A DNA stretch of 64,000 nt. It comes from Chlorops oryzae. Its lineage: Eukaryota; Arthropoda; Insecta; Diptera; Chloropidae. The notes under the pieces are model-generated. The model made no database searches, was not told the origin of the DNA, and saw only the letters and a list, made by a program, of their open reading frames with translations. The DNA lies in NCBI GenBank assembly GCA_020466095.1, contig CM035807.1:17222985-17286984 (forward strand), written 5' to 3'. Below, piece after piece: positions 46,621 through 59,264 of this stretch. How positions within the stretch are numbered: the first letter of the stretch is position 1; every line of letters begins with the position of its first letter. The position numbers and the translations under genes were made by a program.

Positions 46621-47385
46621 GTACAGATGCCTAAAGCTCAAAATAAACATTAATTGTGTTAGTTTGATAAGAACTGTCTTCATTTTCCCACAAATTAATT
46701 GCAAAACAGAATTTTTTTCCGACCGCTGAAAGTAGTTCTCCCTCTTCGGTCAGTCCTTAATGTTCCCTCTCCCTGCTTCGGAGACAGCTTGCGGGTCCTT
46801 AAGAGTGACCTAGCCCTTTGAAAAACTTCTAGCGTTTAATATAAGCCACACGTAAAACGGAAAATTCCGAATTCCTTACGTCAAAACTAACGGAAAATCA
46901 AAATTTTCATACAAAAAGAAAGGAGCGAAAAACTTGATGTAAATAATAACTGAAATAAATAGAAAAGGCACCAATTTCCATATTCATATGCATTTCATTT
47001 GGTTTTGGCAATTTTCCCAAAACCGCGCAATGAACTCAACCCATCATCATCATCATGATCATTATCGTCATCATTATCTGTGGTTTACGTTTTGCGTTTT
47101 GAAAATTAGAATTTATGGAAATTTCCATTTTGCTTTGAAAAGTAATTTATATTGAAAATGAAAATTCGAAAATTATTCAATAAATTATCGAATGCTGGGT
47201 TGAGAGCGGACATTGATGAAGTCTCTAAACATTTCATTAGCCATTGAAAATTATTTAAGATAAACACATTTTTCATTTTATGCATTATCCGAAAGTCACT
47301 AGAAAGACACGAGTGAAAACACCAAAGGGACTAAATTTTAAATGCAACAAAAAAAAAGAGGAAAAATTCAAATCCGATACCTTCA

Positions 47386-48420
47386 GACGCCTGAAAACTA
47401 AATTCGAATGTTAACCATTTTTCATTTTAAGCTCAATTGACTTTCGAAAAATATTCAATTTTATTTCCCAATTCAAATGGTTCCTTAAATCCGATTTGTT
47501 TATTAAAAGCTCAAATATTATTGCCGATAAATGGCTTGAAATTATGATTTCGCATCGTTTTCCACGCTCGGTTGGCAGCTTTCAAATGGGAAGCTTTTCC
47601 ACATTCACGTCTAATTATTGAAAATAAATTGTGGCATTGTTCCGATCACATTTCGTGCAATCAATATTGGGCGGGCATTTCGAATAAAAACCGTGCTCAA
47701 TGGTATGAAAAATTAATCGAAATGACGGATGGAGGAGTTTGCATGTATGGAAAATTGATGGTAAATAAAAGACTGTCATTGAAATTGTCTATAGACATAT
47801 ACATTAGGGTGTCCCACAAAAAAATTGTTTTTTGGAAACGTAGTTTTTTCGAAAGCCTATGGGTCAAAGACTTTCTTGTTAAGTCCACTCTGGTTGGGGG
47901 CCTAACCTAACTTTATACCTAACCTATTAACTGGTTCTTTTAGCACTATGAACCACACAAAGCGGAATATACCCTTCGACACAATTTCGGTAAAAAAAGA
48001 AAATTAAATTATCTCTTCAGACGCCTGAAAACTAAATTCGAATGTTAACCATTTTTCATTTTAAGCTCAATTATTAGAAAAATATTCAATTTTATTTCCC
48101 AATTCAAATGTTCCTTAAATCCGATTTTTTATTAAAAGCTCAAATATTATTGCCGAAAATGGCTTGAAATTATGATTTCGCATCGTTTTCCACGCTCGGT
48201 TGGCAGCTTTCAAAAAAATTTTCCACATTTACGTCTAATTCAGTTTAAATTGTGGAATTTTTCGTACATTTACGTGAATCAATATTAATTGGGCGGGCAT
48301 TTCGAATAAAAACCGTGCTCAATGGTATGGAAAAATTTCTCGGATGCGGTACGTTTGCATGTAATTAAATATGTATAAAAATGTCCATGAAATTGTCTAT
48401 TATAATTACATAGAGATTTA
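47386..48420. repeat. Local direct duplication, second copy deletion-rich
   Basis: Segment 47386-47800 recurs at 48017-48420. Shared words include CAGACGCCTGAAAACTAAA, TTTCCACGCTCGGTTGGCAG and TCGAATAAAAACCGTGCTCA. The first copy is longer; the second lacks many single bases and short stretches. The gap between them (47925-47990) contains a decayed Helitron 3' part with GGAATATACCCTTCGACAC. The deletion bias is the same as in the array tail at 10216-11940. Confidence 0.8.
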
Positions 48421-50274
48421 TTATCAACATTAATAAAACTTATTGCGAAAGAAAAAGAAGAAAAATGAGAGAGAGAGAGAGAGAATTTATAAGGAGTTTA
48501 ATTAAGGGTAGCTTTTAATTGAAAACACTAAGGAAATCTCTAAGGAAATCCTCATGTATGTATAACTATAATTATGAAAATTATAGAAACTTAGGCAAAA
48601 GAAGCAAGAGGCAAGGAAAAGCTTCTTTGCCCCCTTGCATTTCTTGCCATCGAACTGAATGCTCCGGAACATGTTTTAGGTATGTCTGACTCTCGAGAAA
48701 CGAGGCATTGAGGGTCACTTTCTTTCGAGTTCGAGGTAATTTTTCTAATTTGGATGGAGAATATATTACAGTGTTTATGGTCTGAGTTTAATCAAAAATC
48801 CTGTGATCATAAATCTGTCATAACTTTATATGAATTAAAAGCTATTTTTCTATATAAAAAACCTTAAGGGTTTGGAATCGAAATAATTTTGGTATCGATA
48901 TACTATGAGAAACCAATTTGTTTTGTAGAGCAAAAAGAAAATTTGTGTTATTTTTTCATACATGTATTTGTGTTATTCTCTGCACATGCCATCGATAAGA
49001 AACATTGAGTAGCACAGATGGAAATTTGAAAAATCCCATTTTATTGATATTGTTGTTTTCTTTTCTGTTTTTTTCTCACAAATATTTTCATTTCATTCTT
49101 CCGGTTTGCTTTGTCCTTTGGATTTTATATTTATTATTTATTAATTTGTTTTTCAGAATATTTTGTTTTCTATTTAAACTGTGCAAAGAGAGAATCAAGC
49201 AAGACTCAAAGTCTTATGAGCTCCGGTTTGGGAGGCATGTATGACTCCTTTAGGACTAAGAATGTGCTTGGGGGTGAATACATACGTACTCTTTAGCTCA
49301 TTAGCGAAAGTATTTTCATACATTAAAGGTCGCATTTAAAAGTTATAAAAGATCCCTTAAACTGTGAATGGTTAAATCCCTGCAGTAATATGGACTGGCC
49401 CAAGTGTAGCCTTCGGTCAGTCCTTCATGTTACCAGTACTAGTCCCCTTATAATTCCACTTCTAAATGTATTCAACTGGCCTTTTTAACATGGCCCTGTC
49501 ATTGGAGAGGGACTAGTCCGCAAAACGGCTGACCGTAGGCCCATTTTTTTTGGTGTATTGTCGTAATTTTGTCTGGTTTTACGATAGTCAAATAAGGAAA
49601 ATAAAAAACCAATTTCTTATATATATTCTAAGTTGATGAAAGTGTCATTTACAGACTACCCTCAAACCCGTTTATTACCGACCGTCGGCTAGCCGAATTC
49701 GATGGAGCAAACTGCCATAATATAACCGGTAGGATTTGGACCGGTCAAAGGCCAGTCCTTCTTAGGAAATTGGCCTGTTCTGTTCTTATTTTATTGTCCT
49801 AGCCGAAACATTTGTACATTTAAAATCGATTTTTATCGCAAAATAGAAAAGTGTAATTAAGTCGTTTTGCCGGTCAAGCACAGAATTGAATATTAAGAAA
49901 ACTAAGATTTTATATCGAAATCGAAATTTGTGTTCCATATTCTATTTCAAGACTATTTCCTTTCGCAAGCTTCTTCTTCTTTATTAACATTTTTTTTTTT
50001 TTTGATCCTAAGAAAAAAATTATTCCTTAACTATTGCCTCGAAATGAAGTTTTTTAAAGTGGATCTATGAAAGCTTTCTTCATTCATTTGAATTAAAAAT
50101 GAAAACGAAATTTTGCTAATTTTTATAGCCCAAGTATTTCGAGGTAAAGAAAATCTTTTTCATTTTAAATTGTAATCTTTTAATCTTTCCAAAGTAGAAA
50201 TTTCTTAACATTTAAGTGCCTAATCGTTTCCCGGAATCATCAAGAACGGAATTTTTCCCAGTTGAAAGCGATTT
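48421..50274. other. Spacer; no gene seen
   Basis: It contains an AG microsatellite near 48468-48483 and an imperfect dyad near 49395-49535 (GCCTTCGGTCAGTCC against GGCTGACCGTAGGCC) that may be an old MITE. Remaining sequence is AT-rich without recognisable coding. Confidence 0.4.
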
Positions 50275-50660
50275 TATTGAAGAATTGTTATTTTTTATTG
50301 CGAAAAGCTTTGTTTTTTTTTTTTGTTTTTGTTTGCGGCTCGAATGTTTCGACTCAAAATCGATACCTGAATATTTTATCAAATGTCAGCAATTTTGAAT
50401 TGTAATTGCAGAAGCAAAATTATAAGCGTATTTTCCTTTGCTGTCGATGGCAATTGGACTCGATTCTCCGACATTTCGATTCGACTCGCCTTTCAGGTAT
50501 TCGAAAGGTTGTTCAAAGAATTCGTATGTGGATTGATTTTAATTGAAAATGTTTGTCCCTGACAGTTGAAATGACATTTTCATGACAATTTCCAAGTCTC
50601 ATGACTTCGAGTGAAAATAAAAATTCTTCATCAATTAATTTCAATCGATTGCAAAAGTTC
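50275..50660 (-). repeat. Inverted pair of a 0.4-kb repeat, right copy
   Basis: This is the reverse complement of 44510-45069 without the inserted MITE. The pre-insertion site reads AATTAATTTCAATCG on the plus strand. The two copies lie about 5.2 kb apart in opposite orientation and are nearly identical in the core. Confidence 0.85.
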
Positions 50661-50999
50661 AAAGCCATTATGAGAAAATTTTCGGGAAAAAATTCTGTGT
50701 GCAATCTTGAAATTACACTAGCTTACATAGTTTTTTTCCCGGTACATCTAAATGCGCTTTTCTTATAGAGTTTGGGCTTCTGAACACGAAAAAAAAATAT
50801 TTAAAAATATTTTTATGGAAGCGTTTTTACATGGATTAAAAAATTTTGTTTCAATGGGAGTATTGCAGCTATTTCAAGCAGAGACTCGACAATGCATCAT
50901 CCGATTTGAACAAGTTATCTCTCAAATGAAAGAAAATAATCCCTCCTAAAGCTTTCTTAAAAATAGTTTTGAAATCTGTCACAAAAAATAAAATTTTGT

Positions 51000-51325
51000 A
51001 GACCATTAAAGCTGAACCAAGCACATATTTTTACTTAGAAGAAAATTCATCATATATTTCATTTATCGGCATCTAAAAAACCGATCGTAGGTTTTAACGT
51101 ATACAGGATCTTAGTTTATTGATCGATCTCAAAGTTATGTCAAAAAGTTGTAGAATGGTTTAGAGCCATTAAAGTTGCAAGCGATAATTTTACTTAGACA
51201 AAAATTCATCATGATTTCATTTCGAATTCGGCATCTGAAAAACCGGATCGATAGTTTTAATCGTATTCAGTGATTCTTATTTATTATGACTTAATCTAGT
51301 ACAAAAAGTGTAGTTAATGGCTTAC
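51000..51325. repeat. Two tandem copies of a unit of about 160 bp
   Basis: CCATTAAAG...TTTTACTTAGA and CATCATGATTTCATTT followed by CGGCATCTGAAAAACCG occur at about 51004 and 51168. The second copy differs by small indels. A partial third copy with CTTATGCTTAATCCTAGTAC appears near 51712, beyond the element at 51332. The function is unknown. Confidence 0.6.
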
Positions 51326-51331
51326 CGTATA

Positions 51332-51599
51332 CAGGCATACTTAAGTTAAGGAATTTAAGCTTAAAAACCTTAATTCAAAGTCTTACAGAATTGTTTCCAA
51401 AATCAAAATTTTTGGCAGGCAAAGTGAAAAAAAACCTATACTTTTTGTTTATAGTTTTTTAAAATTCGTAAAATTAGTGAAATTCCTTCATTAAATTAAT
51501 TTGAAAACTTATTTAAGGAGCACTTAAAATTTGTACTGTTAAAATGCTTTACAGACTTAAGCTTTACTTAAGTGCTAAGGAGACCTTAAGTATGCACTG
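51332..51599. mobile_element. MITE with CAG..GCATACTTAAG ends, TA duplication
   Basis: A 268-bp element beginning CAGGCATACTTAAGTTAAGG and ending CCTTAAGTATGCACTG, TA on both sides. CTTAAG words repeat inside both ends. The CAGTG-type terminus suggests a pogo-like source. It interrupts the 160-bp tandem repeat block. Confidence 0.7.
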
Positions 51600-51601
51600 T
51601 A

Positions 51602-53586
51602 ATATCGGGCCTTAGAGTCTTTAATTTGAGGGATAATTTCTTCAAATCATATGATTCATTGTCTAATTCTGCTCGAAAAAGGAGCAACATTTATTTTCAT
51701 TTTTATTTCACTTATGCTTAATCCTAGTACAAAAAGAGAGTTCTTATAGGCTGTACTGGTCAATACAACAACCTCTTTAAAAAAATTTTTAATTCAAAAA
51801 TCATTATAAAAAAATTCTTTCAGAAATTCAATTTAAGAAGCCCAAATTTTAAAGGAAAAGTGCCTTTAGGTGAAAATAAAAATTGATAATATGTTAACTA
51901 TGGTTATAGAAACTCTATCCATGAAGAAAAATTACGACCGACTGATTTTGAAATATGTAAATGATTGATTTTTTTCTCTATTATAAGAATCCTAAAATTT
52001 TTGTTTCGAAGGACTTATTGACGAGTGTTGGAGAAAGTTTTTTTTTTTTTTTAAACCGAATTGAAAGGAAATCGATTTGGAATTTTATTTTTCTTGTGGC
52101 TTTGATTTTTCCATTTTCCTTTTTTCATTGAACTAAGAAGACTTTCAAAAGTCTGTGAAATTAAAAAGAAACTCAATCGTAGAAATCTTAAAAACAAAAA
52201 AGGGGGAGAGAAAGAGTATTAAATGCAAACAAAAATCGAATTTTTTATTTCCTTATCCAGTTCTGTTCTTACCTTAAAGCGATTTTGCGGTCCGCTTCAG
52301 ATTTGATTTAAGGACCTTTTTTTTTTTTGCTCTCCAACCCGCCAGCCCACGTGAATGACCTCCAGCAGCGTAAATGCCCCCCTTGCGAGATGACAAATCG
52401 CCAATGTCAGTTTGGGGAGAACGTTTTTTTTTTATTGTATTGTCATGTCATTTTTATCTGCCAAGCCAAAGCTCTTTCCCTCCTCTTTTTTTCTTCTTCT
52501 CCGAATCCGATGTAAAAGACAAATTTTACGCCATAAATCTTGCAAATCATTGCGTATCTTTAAGCAGCTTAGCGGCGATATGAAAAACTTCCGTTTAATG
52601 TCGAAATCAGATTTAATTAACAAAGCCACATAATGTCTTGTTGGAAATCTTGACAATGAAAATACACCATAAACCAGAAAACAACAAAGAAAAATTTTCT
52701 AAAAAAAAAACAAGATGAACCTAAACTTAGCGCTCTCAAAACATTCATGAGATAAATCAGATGCGCTTGAAGGTGCAGGATTAGCATCGCAAAACTGTGC
52801 TGACGAACGAGTGTGACGAAAGTGCCCTCTCATGAAGGTACTTAAATTCTTACCCACACTAAACAGATGGGCTCACGATGTTTTTGTTTACATTAATCTT
52901 ATATTCTTGACGAAAAAAAACACAACAACAAACAGGTTAAAAACAACAAAACAACGAAAACGAAAAAAAAAGAATCTACAAAATCTTGTCTAAGGCACTC
53001 ACAAGTTTCTGCGGTAAGTGCCTTTCGAAAGGATCAGATCAGCATATCCTCATAGCTGCATAGCAACATGTCGGCTATGAAGGCGTAGGTAAACCGTTTT
53101 GCTGGAACTCTTGTCGATACACATGTTCATTCAAAAAATAGCAAAAAAGAAAACGAAAAAAAAAAAAAAAAATGTACCTACATTGTATGAACTTTCGTCA
53201 TTGAAGAGATAACAAGAAACAGAAAATTAACTCACAACTTTGTAAAAGAATTCATCCTTCTGAATGATGAACTGCACCATTGAAGGTTAGTCGTTGAGTC
53301 GGTTTATATGTCGTATTACGAAATATATTCTGGTTAACGCATTGTTGGAGAAACATTGTCAATCATGCTAATGTGATGCAGCTCTGCAATATTTGCAAGA
53401 AAGAGAACTAACCTCAAACTTCTGGTTAACGGAAGATTTTCAGCAACTGTTCACTAATTTCATGGAATTTTAAATATTTCTTCCTCAAAATTAAATTAAA
53501 GTTAAAAAAAATTCAAGTAAAATTCGTCTTAAATCTCCCTAGAATTTCAACACTTGAACACACACACACAATCGTTGACGGCCCTA
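51602..53586. other. Spacer; no gene seen
   Basis: AT-rich DNA with homopolymers near 52040, 52320, 52910-52970 and 53157-53172. No exon or well-defined repeat is supported, apart from the partial 160-bp unit near 51712. Confidence 0.45.
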
Positions 53587-54159
53587 CCCAGCGGGAAATG
53601 TCCCGCGGACATCCCCGATGATGTCCTAGTGACTTCGGAGCCGGAATGCATGCTATTTCCGGTGACACTTTGTATGACATTCACACAGGAGCTGACAGGG
53701 ACTTCAGCGGTGACATTATCACCGGAAGATAAGAAAATGTCACTGGTCATGCTAGGGGATGCAATGGAGAAAAAAGCATTTGAGAGCAGCACATTGCTCT
53801 TTTCTCTCTAAATGTCAATTTATATTTAAAGAAACCAGTTTGATAACTTCTCTTCTTTGCCATCTCTTTGCTTATTTCGCAATTTTTAAAAAATCTATTT
53901 TTAAAAATTTTTGTTCGCCTCAGCCAGAGATCGAACCCGCGATCTTCGGATTCAAAGTCGAGCACTCACCATCTACGCCACACGTTCAACTGACGCTAAA
54001 ACCTTATTTAAATTTCAGTAGCCAATGAGATTCAAGCACATGAACAGCATCCCTCCACGATGACATGTCCTCCAAGATTTCACACATGACAATGTCACCT
54101 ATATGTCATCGATGACATCACTCATGACATTGTCATGCAGGAGATAATTTCCCGCTGGG
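53587..54159. mobile_element. Transposon with CCCAGCGGGAAAT ends and TGACAT repeats
   Basis: A 573-bp element whose ends are perfect 13-bp inverted repeats (CCCAGCGGGAAAT and ATTTCCCGCTGGG), with TA on both sides. Near both ends short words such as GTGACA, ATGTC and GACAT repeat in both orientations, a pattern typical of subterminal transposase sites. No transposase is encoded. A tRNA-like sequence lies inside. Confidence 0.75.
53913..53984 (-). other. tRNA-like sequence (tRNA pseudogene or SINE head)
   Basis: On the minus strand TGGCGTAGATGG (53969-53980) resembles a Pol III A box and GGGTTCGATC (53929-53938) matches a B box. CTTTGAA sits where an anticodon loop would be (TTG, Gln). The anticodon and acceptor stems pair poorly, so a working tRNA is unlikely. 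It is followed by an A/T-rich tract. It lies wholly inside the transposon at 53587. Confidence 0.5.
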
Positions 54160-54161
54160 TA

Positions 54162-56569
54162 ACAACGCGTATTGTTGCTGCAGTGTAATCACGTTACTCA
54201 TACGTCGTGCGTTCCCCCATACAAAGCGTCAACTGTGTTCTATGACGCCAGCAACATGATAAAATATTATTAAAATGTAAATAAAAATACGCCATTTTAT
54301 CACACAATTTATGCATGTATGGATGATAAAAATAGAGTATCGAACAATGCGAGAACACGCGCTCGGTCATCTATATGTGCACATTTAACCGAGGAAGCCA
54401 GGGAAAATAAACACACACACACACACGCGTACATATATCGACACGAACTTATGAATTCTGTAATTCAATGGAAAGAAACAATGGAATTCGCACACTCGCA
54501 CAAGCATACTCGTTTTTGCAAATGCAACAATAAACATAAACAAGGTTCGACATGATTTTGCAGCGCATGTATTGCGTTTACATGATATGAATGGAGAATA
54601 TATCCTTAGCTGACAATATCGTCCTTTAACATTACGTAGCGTTCTGCATGAAGGCTCACAAAAAAAAAAAGTTTAAAAGGAAAAGAATTTCAAGGAAAAA
54701 TCTATATATTTTCCGAATAAAATGCATGAATGCGATAGTCAAGTCATGTTTGCTTTCGAGGAAAAGATGACTTCGACTTTCTGTAGTCGCTTCTCTTATC
54801 CTTCCATGAAATATTCAATTTTCTACCTGTATTGTATGTTCTAGATGAAAAGACCTTTTTGACGTGTACCTACGGATGTTGTATACAAGAGGACATGATC
54901 TATTGAAGATATCATTTTCGTTTGCTACAGATGCTCTGTTAGTTTAATCCACTTATTTATAATTGAATCTTGAACATTTTGCAAAGGTCTCAAAAGGCTT
55001 ATGCATTTGTATACTCCCTGTTGTCGGTAATAATCCTGTATACATAAGATAAATAATCTCAATTGTGTTCTACTAAAATTTTAAGATCACAAAGATAATT
55101 TAATTAAACTATTTTGCAAGCCATTGAGGCAAGAATGAGTTCATAAAACTACTGGAAGTACTTAGAAAGGCCGATTGTGTTTAAGTGGTTCATATGGCAG
55201 GAAATTTTTCTCTTATTGCGAATCTATTTCAATCTTAATTTTCTAATCATTTGGTAATTTCAAAAAGTTTTCTACTTACGCACATCTGAAAATATTTATT
55301 CGATAGTCCAAATTTTGGTTAATTGGGTTACTGTTGACGTACTTAATTTTGAAAGATTGTAATTGAATATTTGTCATCGAATATAATATCGAATCAAATT
55401 AATTCGTTGAAAAACAATACTGAATGAAATAAATATAAAATCAATGTTATTTCAGCTCCAATGAGGTATACGTGTCGTATGAGTAATGTGCAACACACAT
55501 ACGACAAGACCTCAAAATGAATTTGATTGCCATTCACAACCACAATGACAGAACATTATCGACTTTAAATACTTCAATTTAAGTTGTTTAAATGCCGCTT
55601 CATGCAACTATTTTTCGAATTTCTCATCGATCGATCTAACGATTGCGGTTGTGTAGTGGCTACGCTGGAAATCTAGAGCCGAGAGTACCCATAACAAAGT
55701 AACTATTTAAAAATTCAACTATCTCTAGAATGTATTTTCTCGCTGGAACTAACAACGTTGAATGCCAAAGAGCAGAATGGCATTTGCATAAAAGGGGGCG
55801 AAATGTTGATAAATAGGATCTTAGCTGATAGAATCCTTGAGCCATGTCGATAGCACTATTTGTGTTGAGTAAATCCATTGAGCTAGGCATAAGCCAATGC
55901 ACACATGTATGTTTCGTTAGCGACAGTGGTTCACCGTTTACCATGAGTGGTAAGCATATTAACAAGTCGCTGTATATTTTAAGCGTGTTTTTGTTTTGTT
56001 TTTGTTTTTTTGTGAATCATTTTGCTCGTTCATAGATTCACGTTGACTGTGGTCTTGCACTGAATCACAGTATTCGAAGTAAAATATCGCTTTAGGAGTA
56101 GGTGGATACCTTAAAAAAAGACCAACGAAAGAGAACAACAACAGTAGTTGCCATGAGTGTGCTTCAAGGCTTGCTTAGCAATTCTAAGGGCATGCAACTG
56201 ACTTGTCACTTGAATATGAAGCAGTTTCGTTCATGTTATTCAAATGTTAATGGATTTTTCCCCCCCCTCCTTTTCTTAACATTTACAGATTATTCAAATG
56301 AATTTTTTTTTAAAATAATTTTCATATTGCAGAGAAAAGAGAATTTCTAAATAAAAATTGTCTCTTTATTTTCAAATTGAATTAATTTAGAAACAATAAA
56401 CAAATTTTCAGTTTCATGGGACATGGTGTCGTATGCGTGTTATGGTTATCCAGCAATAAGCATTACGTACACGCCTCCACGCGTTTAACTGAATTTGCTG
56501 CGATGCATAAAAGCGATTTTTATGAATACATAAAAATACAAGCGAGAACGACAAAATTTAACACCGCGC
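54162..56569. other. Spacer; no gene seen
   Basis: AT-rich sequence with an AC microsatellite near 54411-54427. ORFs up to about 100 codons occur on both strands. They lack domains and convincing splice context. Confidence 0.45.
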
Positions 56570-56906
56570 ATTGCATTGAAATTCCCATCGCAAGCATCAA
56601 TAATAATGGCGTCGGTCGTTATTTTGTGATTGTCAACGTGTTCTGTCAGGTTGACATCATTTTGGGAAAGAATTTCTTATTGAATGTAATTTTTTAATGG
56701 CAGCATTACGTGCATTTGCGATGCGATTTTACGGCGTGAATTCACTTACAGCATAAATTGCATGCACTGACTTACAGACTCACATGCGTATAACAATATA
56801 TGTATGTATCCGTTTATTTACGGCTGTGAATTTTTGCATTCAAAATGACAAACTGCTGAATTGAAATGACATTAACGATGAATTTTCCGCATAAAGCGTT
56901 ACGAAA

Positions 56907-57167
56907 TTGATGCATGAAATTTTATTTTTCCCGTCAGGAACCGTCACAACTCTAAACGACTCGACAGTATGGCAATATTTACGCATGTCGGTTGACCCAC
57001 GTCAACAGGAGATCAAGCATCATACTCATCGGAATTGTGGGGAAATAAAATATGTGAACGGAAAGAGAAAACATGCATCAAAATGTGCGATAATTTCACG
57101 ACACAATTGCTCAGGGAGCTGCAGTTGCAACGATGGTTACAGTGGCAATTTCACTTTAATAGTTTAG
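56907..57167 (+). other. Unassigned 86-codon ORF in duplication copy A
   Basis: The frame ends with a Cys-rich stretch (KCAIISRHNCSGSC, NDGYSGNFTLIV) somewhat like an EGF-type motif. It is kept almost unchanged in copy B, but so is the surrounding non-coding DNA, so conservation says nothing about selection. No splice partner was found. It could be an exon remnant or chance. Confidence 0.2.
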
Positions 57168-58294
57168 TTCAATAAATATTTGGAAATTCATTGGCCAATT
57201 TTTGAACGATGTGATTCTGGAAAGTGAATATATTAATGTCAGCTTTTTTTTCGAGCACAACTTTCTCATAGAGGAATTATTTGTCATAATTCAAATTTAA
57301 AAAATTTACTCAACCACAACCATGCCCACTATGGAAAAATCCGTTTGTTCTTATCAATTTTTTTCCAAAGAATTTTTAATATTTTGATATGTAGGGTATG
57401 GCGATATTAAGCTACGATAACCTAATGGTACCTAGAGAGCTACGTGTCCCAAAATTTATAGCTCTTCAACAGCTTCTTCTGATTTTTCCCAAAAAATGTT
57501 TAAACCCGAACCACTGTGCGTCGTGACTCACAAGCGCCATTTGAGTGCCTAAAGAGTTTCAATAATGAAACATCCTTATAGGCAACAAAATTTCAAGCTT
57601 CTGAAAATTATAGCAAAAATATGATGGCATTTTCAGGGAACTCCAAGCATCGGAAACGAATTTCCGCAGTTTGGTCTAAGTCATGAATTAGACTGTAGTC
57701 CTTACTCGTGCTCTAGTATTGTTTATTTAACGAATGCATAATTGTGGTGTTGCTTTTTTTCATTCAAGCTAAATCCTACTTTCAAGACCTGGCCATTGTT
57801 GAATTCGAATAGGTTTTTTTCACGTCCGAACCGCCCAACTGTAGCACACCAACCTATCATCTTAAAAGCCCACGCAATAGGGGTCTTCCCTAAAGGGCTC
57901 AACGTTGTTAAAGTAAATTGAAAGGAAGTAACGAGCTCATTCTTTTGAAGAAAGGAAATCAGAGTTGAAATTTCGATAACAGGTCGACAGAAATATAGAA
58001 AATGTATGACTTTAATGCAACCCTGTGAGTCCGATTACTTTCAGTTAGCGTATGCGTTCAAGTAGCAAAAGTAAGCCAAAGTACTTCTTTGTTTTTTCTA
58101 CATGTGTTTGGTATAGGAAATTTACTTGCTGCTTTAGAGCGTAGAGCCCTTTAGAGCGTAGAGCCCTTTAACCGTGAAAAGATCGAAAAAAGCGGAAAAA
58201 TGTAAAATTTTTCATACAAAACTTCGTTCATTATATTCTAAGCCTTTCTTTATGTACGAGTTTTTGAAAGTTTTCGAGGCAAATACACGTTTAA

Positions 58295-59032
58295 GGGGGT
58301 CTTCTCATTGAGCAACTTTTTTTTCGACTTTTTTTTTTTTGCATTTATTTATAGCTTGGGTAGTTGTGAATATGCCCCTAAAAGGATTTTTTGAAATTCG
58401 AAATAGTTTAGAGGATATAGCCTTCTTTGTCGAGCAAGATCTGCGCTAAAACGAGTAATTTTTGCGTTGCTTTCAAACTTTAAACGCGTTTATCTCGAAA
58501 CCACGTTTTTCGAACTGGCGGCCATGATATCTCCAGTTCAACTGAACCGATTTTCATGAAACAAAGTGGAATCGACGCAGAATTGTCACCATTCTCGGGT
58601 GAACCTCGACCATAATTTTAAAAAATTTTTTACTATTTTTTTTTTTACACTAAACTACAAAAAAAAAGCCCGAAATTGAAATTTTTTTTTGAATGGCCGC
58701 CATTTTGTCAAAAAAAAATCACAAAATTAAGCTTGAGGTTCACCCGAGAATTACATCTATACTGATTATAACCCCGTTTTTTTTTTCCATTTCGGACGCT
58801 CCGGAGACCCGGAATCGTGGCCGCCGTGACGACACCTTTTTTTTTCACCACCAACTTTGAAGTCTCATTACTTTTTGAACAGCCCACGTATCGAGGCAAA
58901 AAAATTTTTTTATTTACTTTGAACCTTTTGTAATACAATAAATAAAAAAAGTTTTCAATTATTATTTGCGTTTTCAAATAAGATTTTTTTTAAAAAGGGT
59001 CCAAAAAACGGGTTTTCAATGAGAAGACCCCC
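58295..59032. mobile_element. piggyBac-like MITE, copy A
   Basis: A 738-bp element with ends GGGGGTCTTCTCATTGA and TCAATGAGAAGACCCCC, perfect over 17 bp. TTAA lies on both sides (58291-58294 and 59033-59036), the hallmark target duplication of piggyBac elements. The interior has a second dyad around TTCTCGGGTGAACCTC and GAGGTTCACCCGAGAA. No transposase is encoded. Confidence 0.85.
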
Positions 59033-59264
59033 TTAAGGTAAGACCCCTAATGTGCTTTATTAATTTATTTATTTGACTTAACATTAAGCACTCGGGGACT
59101 TTTTTTTTATTCACAAACGCATTAGCCTTGCAAACTGGCACGATGGCTGCATGAATTGTATCTTCACTCGACTCAGCACTTCACACTTTACGCAAATATT
59201 GAATTTTTCCCATTGACATCAGTGCGAATACACATTGACATTGAGTCGTGACATTTTCAACATA

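Noticed and set aside
53913..53984. A working tRNA-Gln gene
   Set aside because: The A and B boxes are good but acceptor and anticodon stems pair poorly, and the sequence sits inside a transposon.
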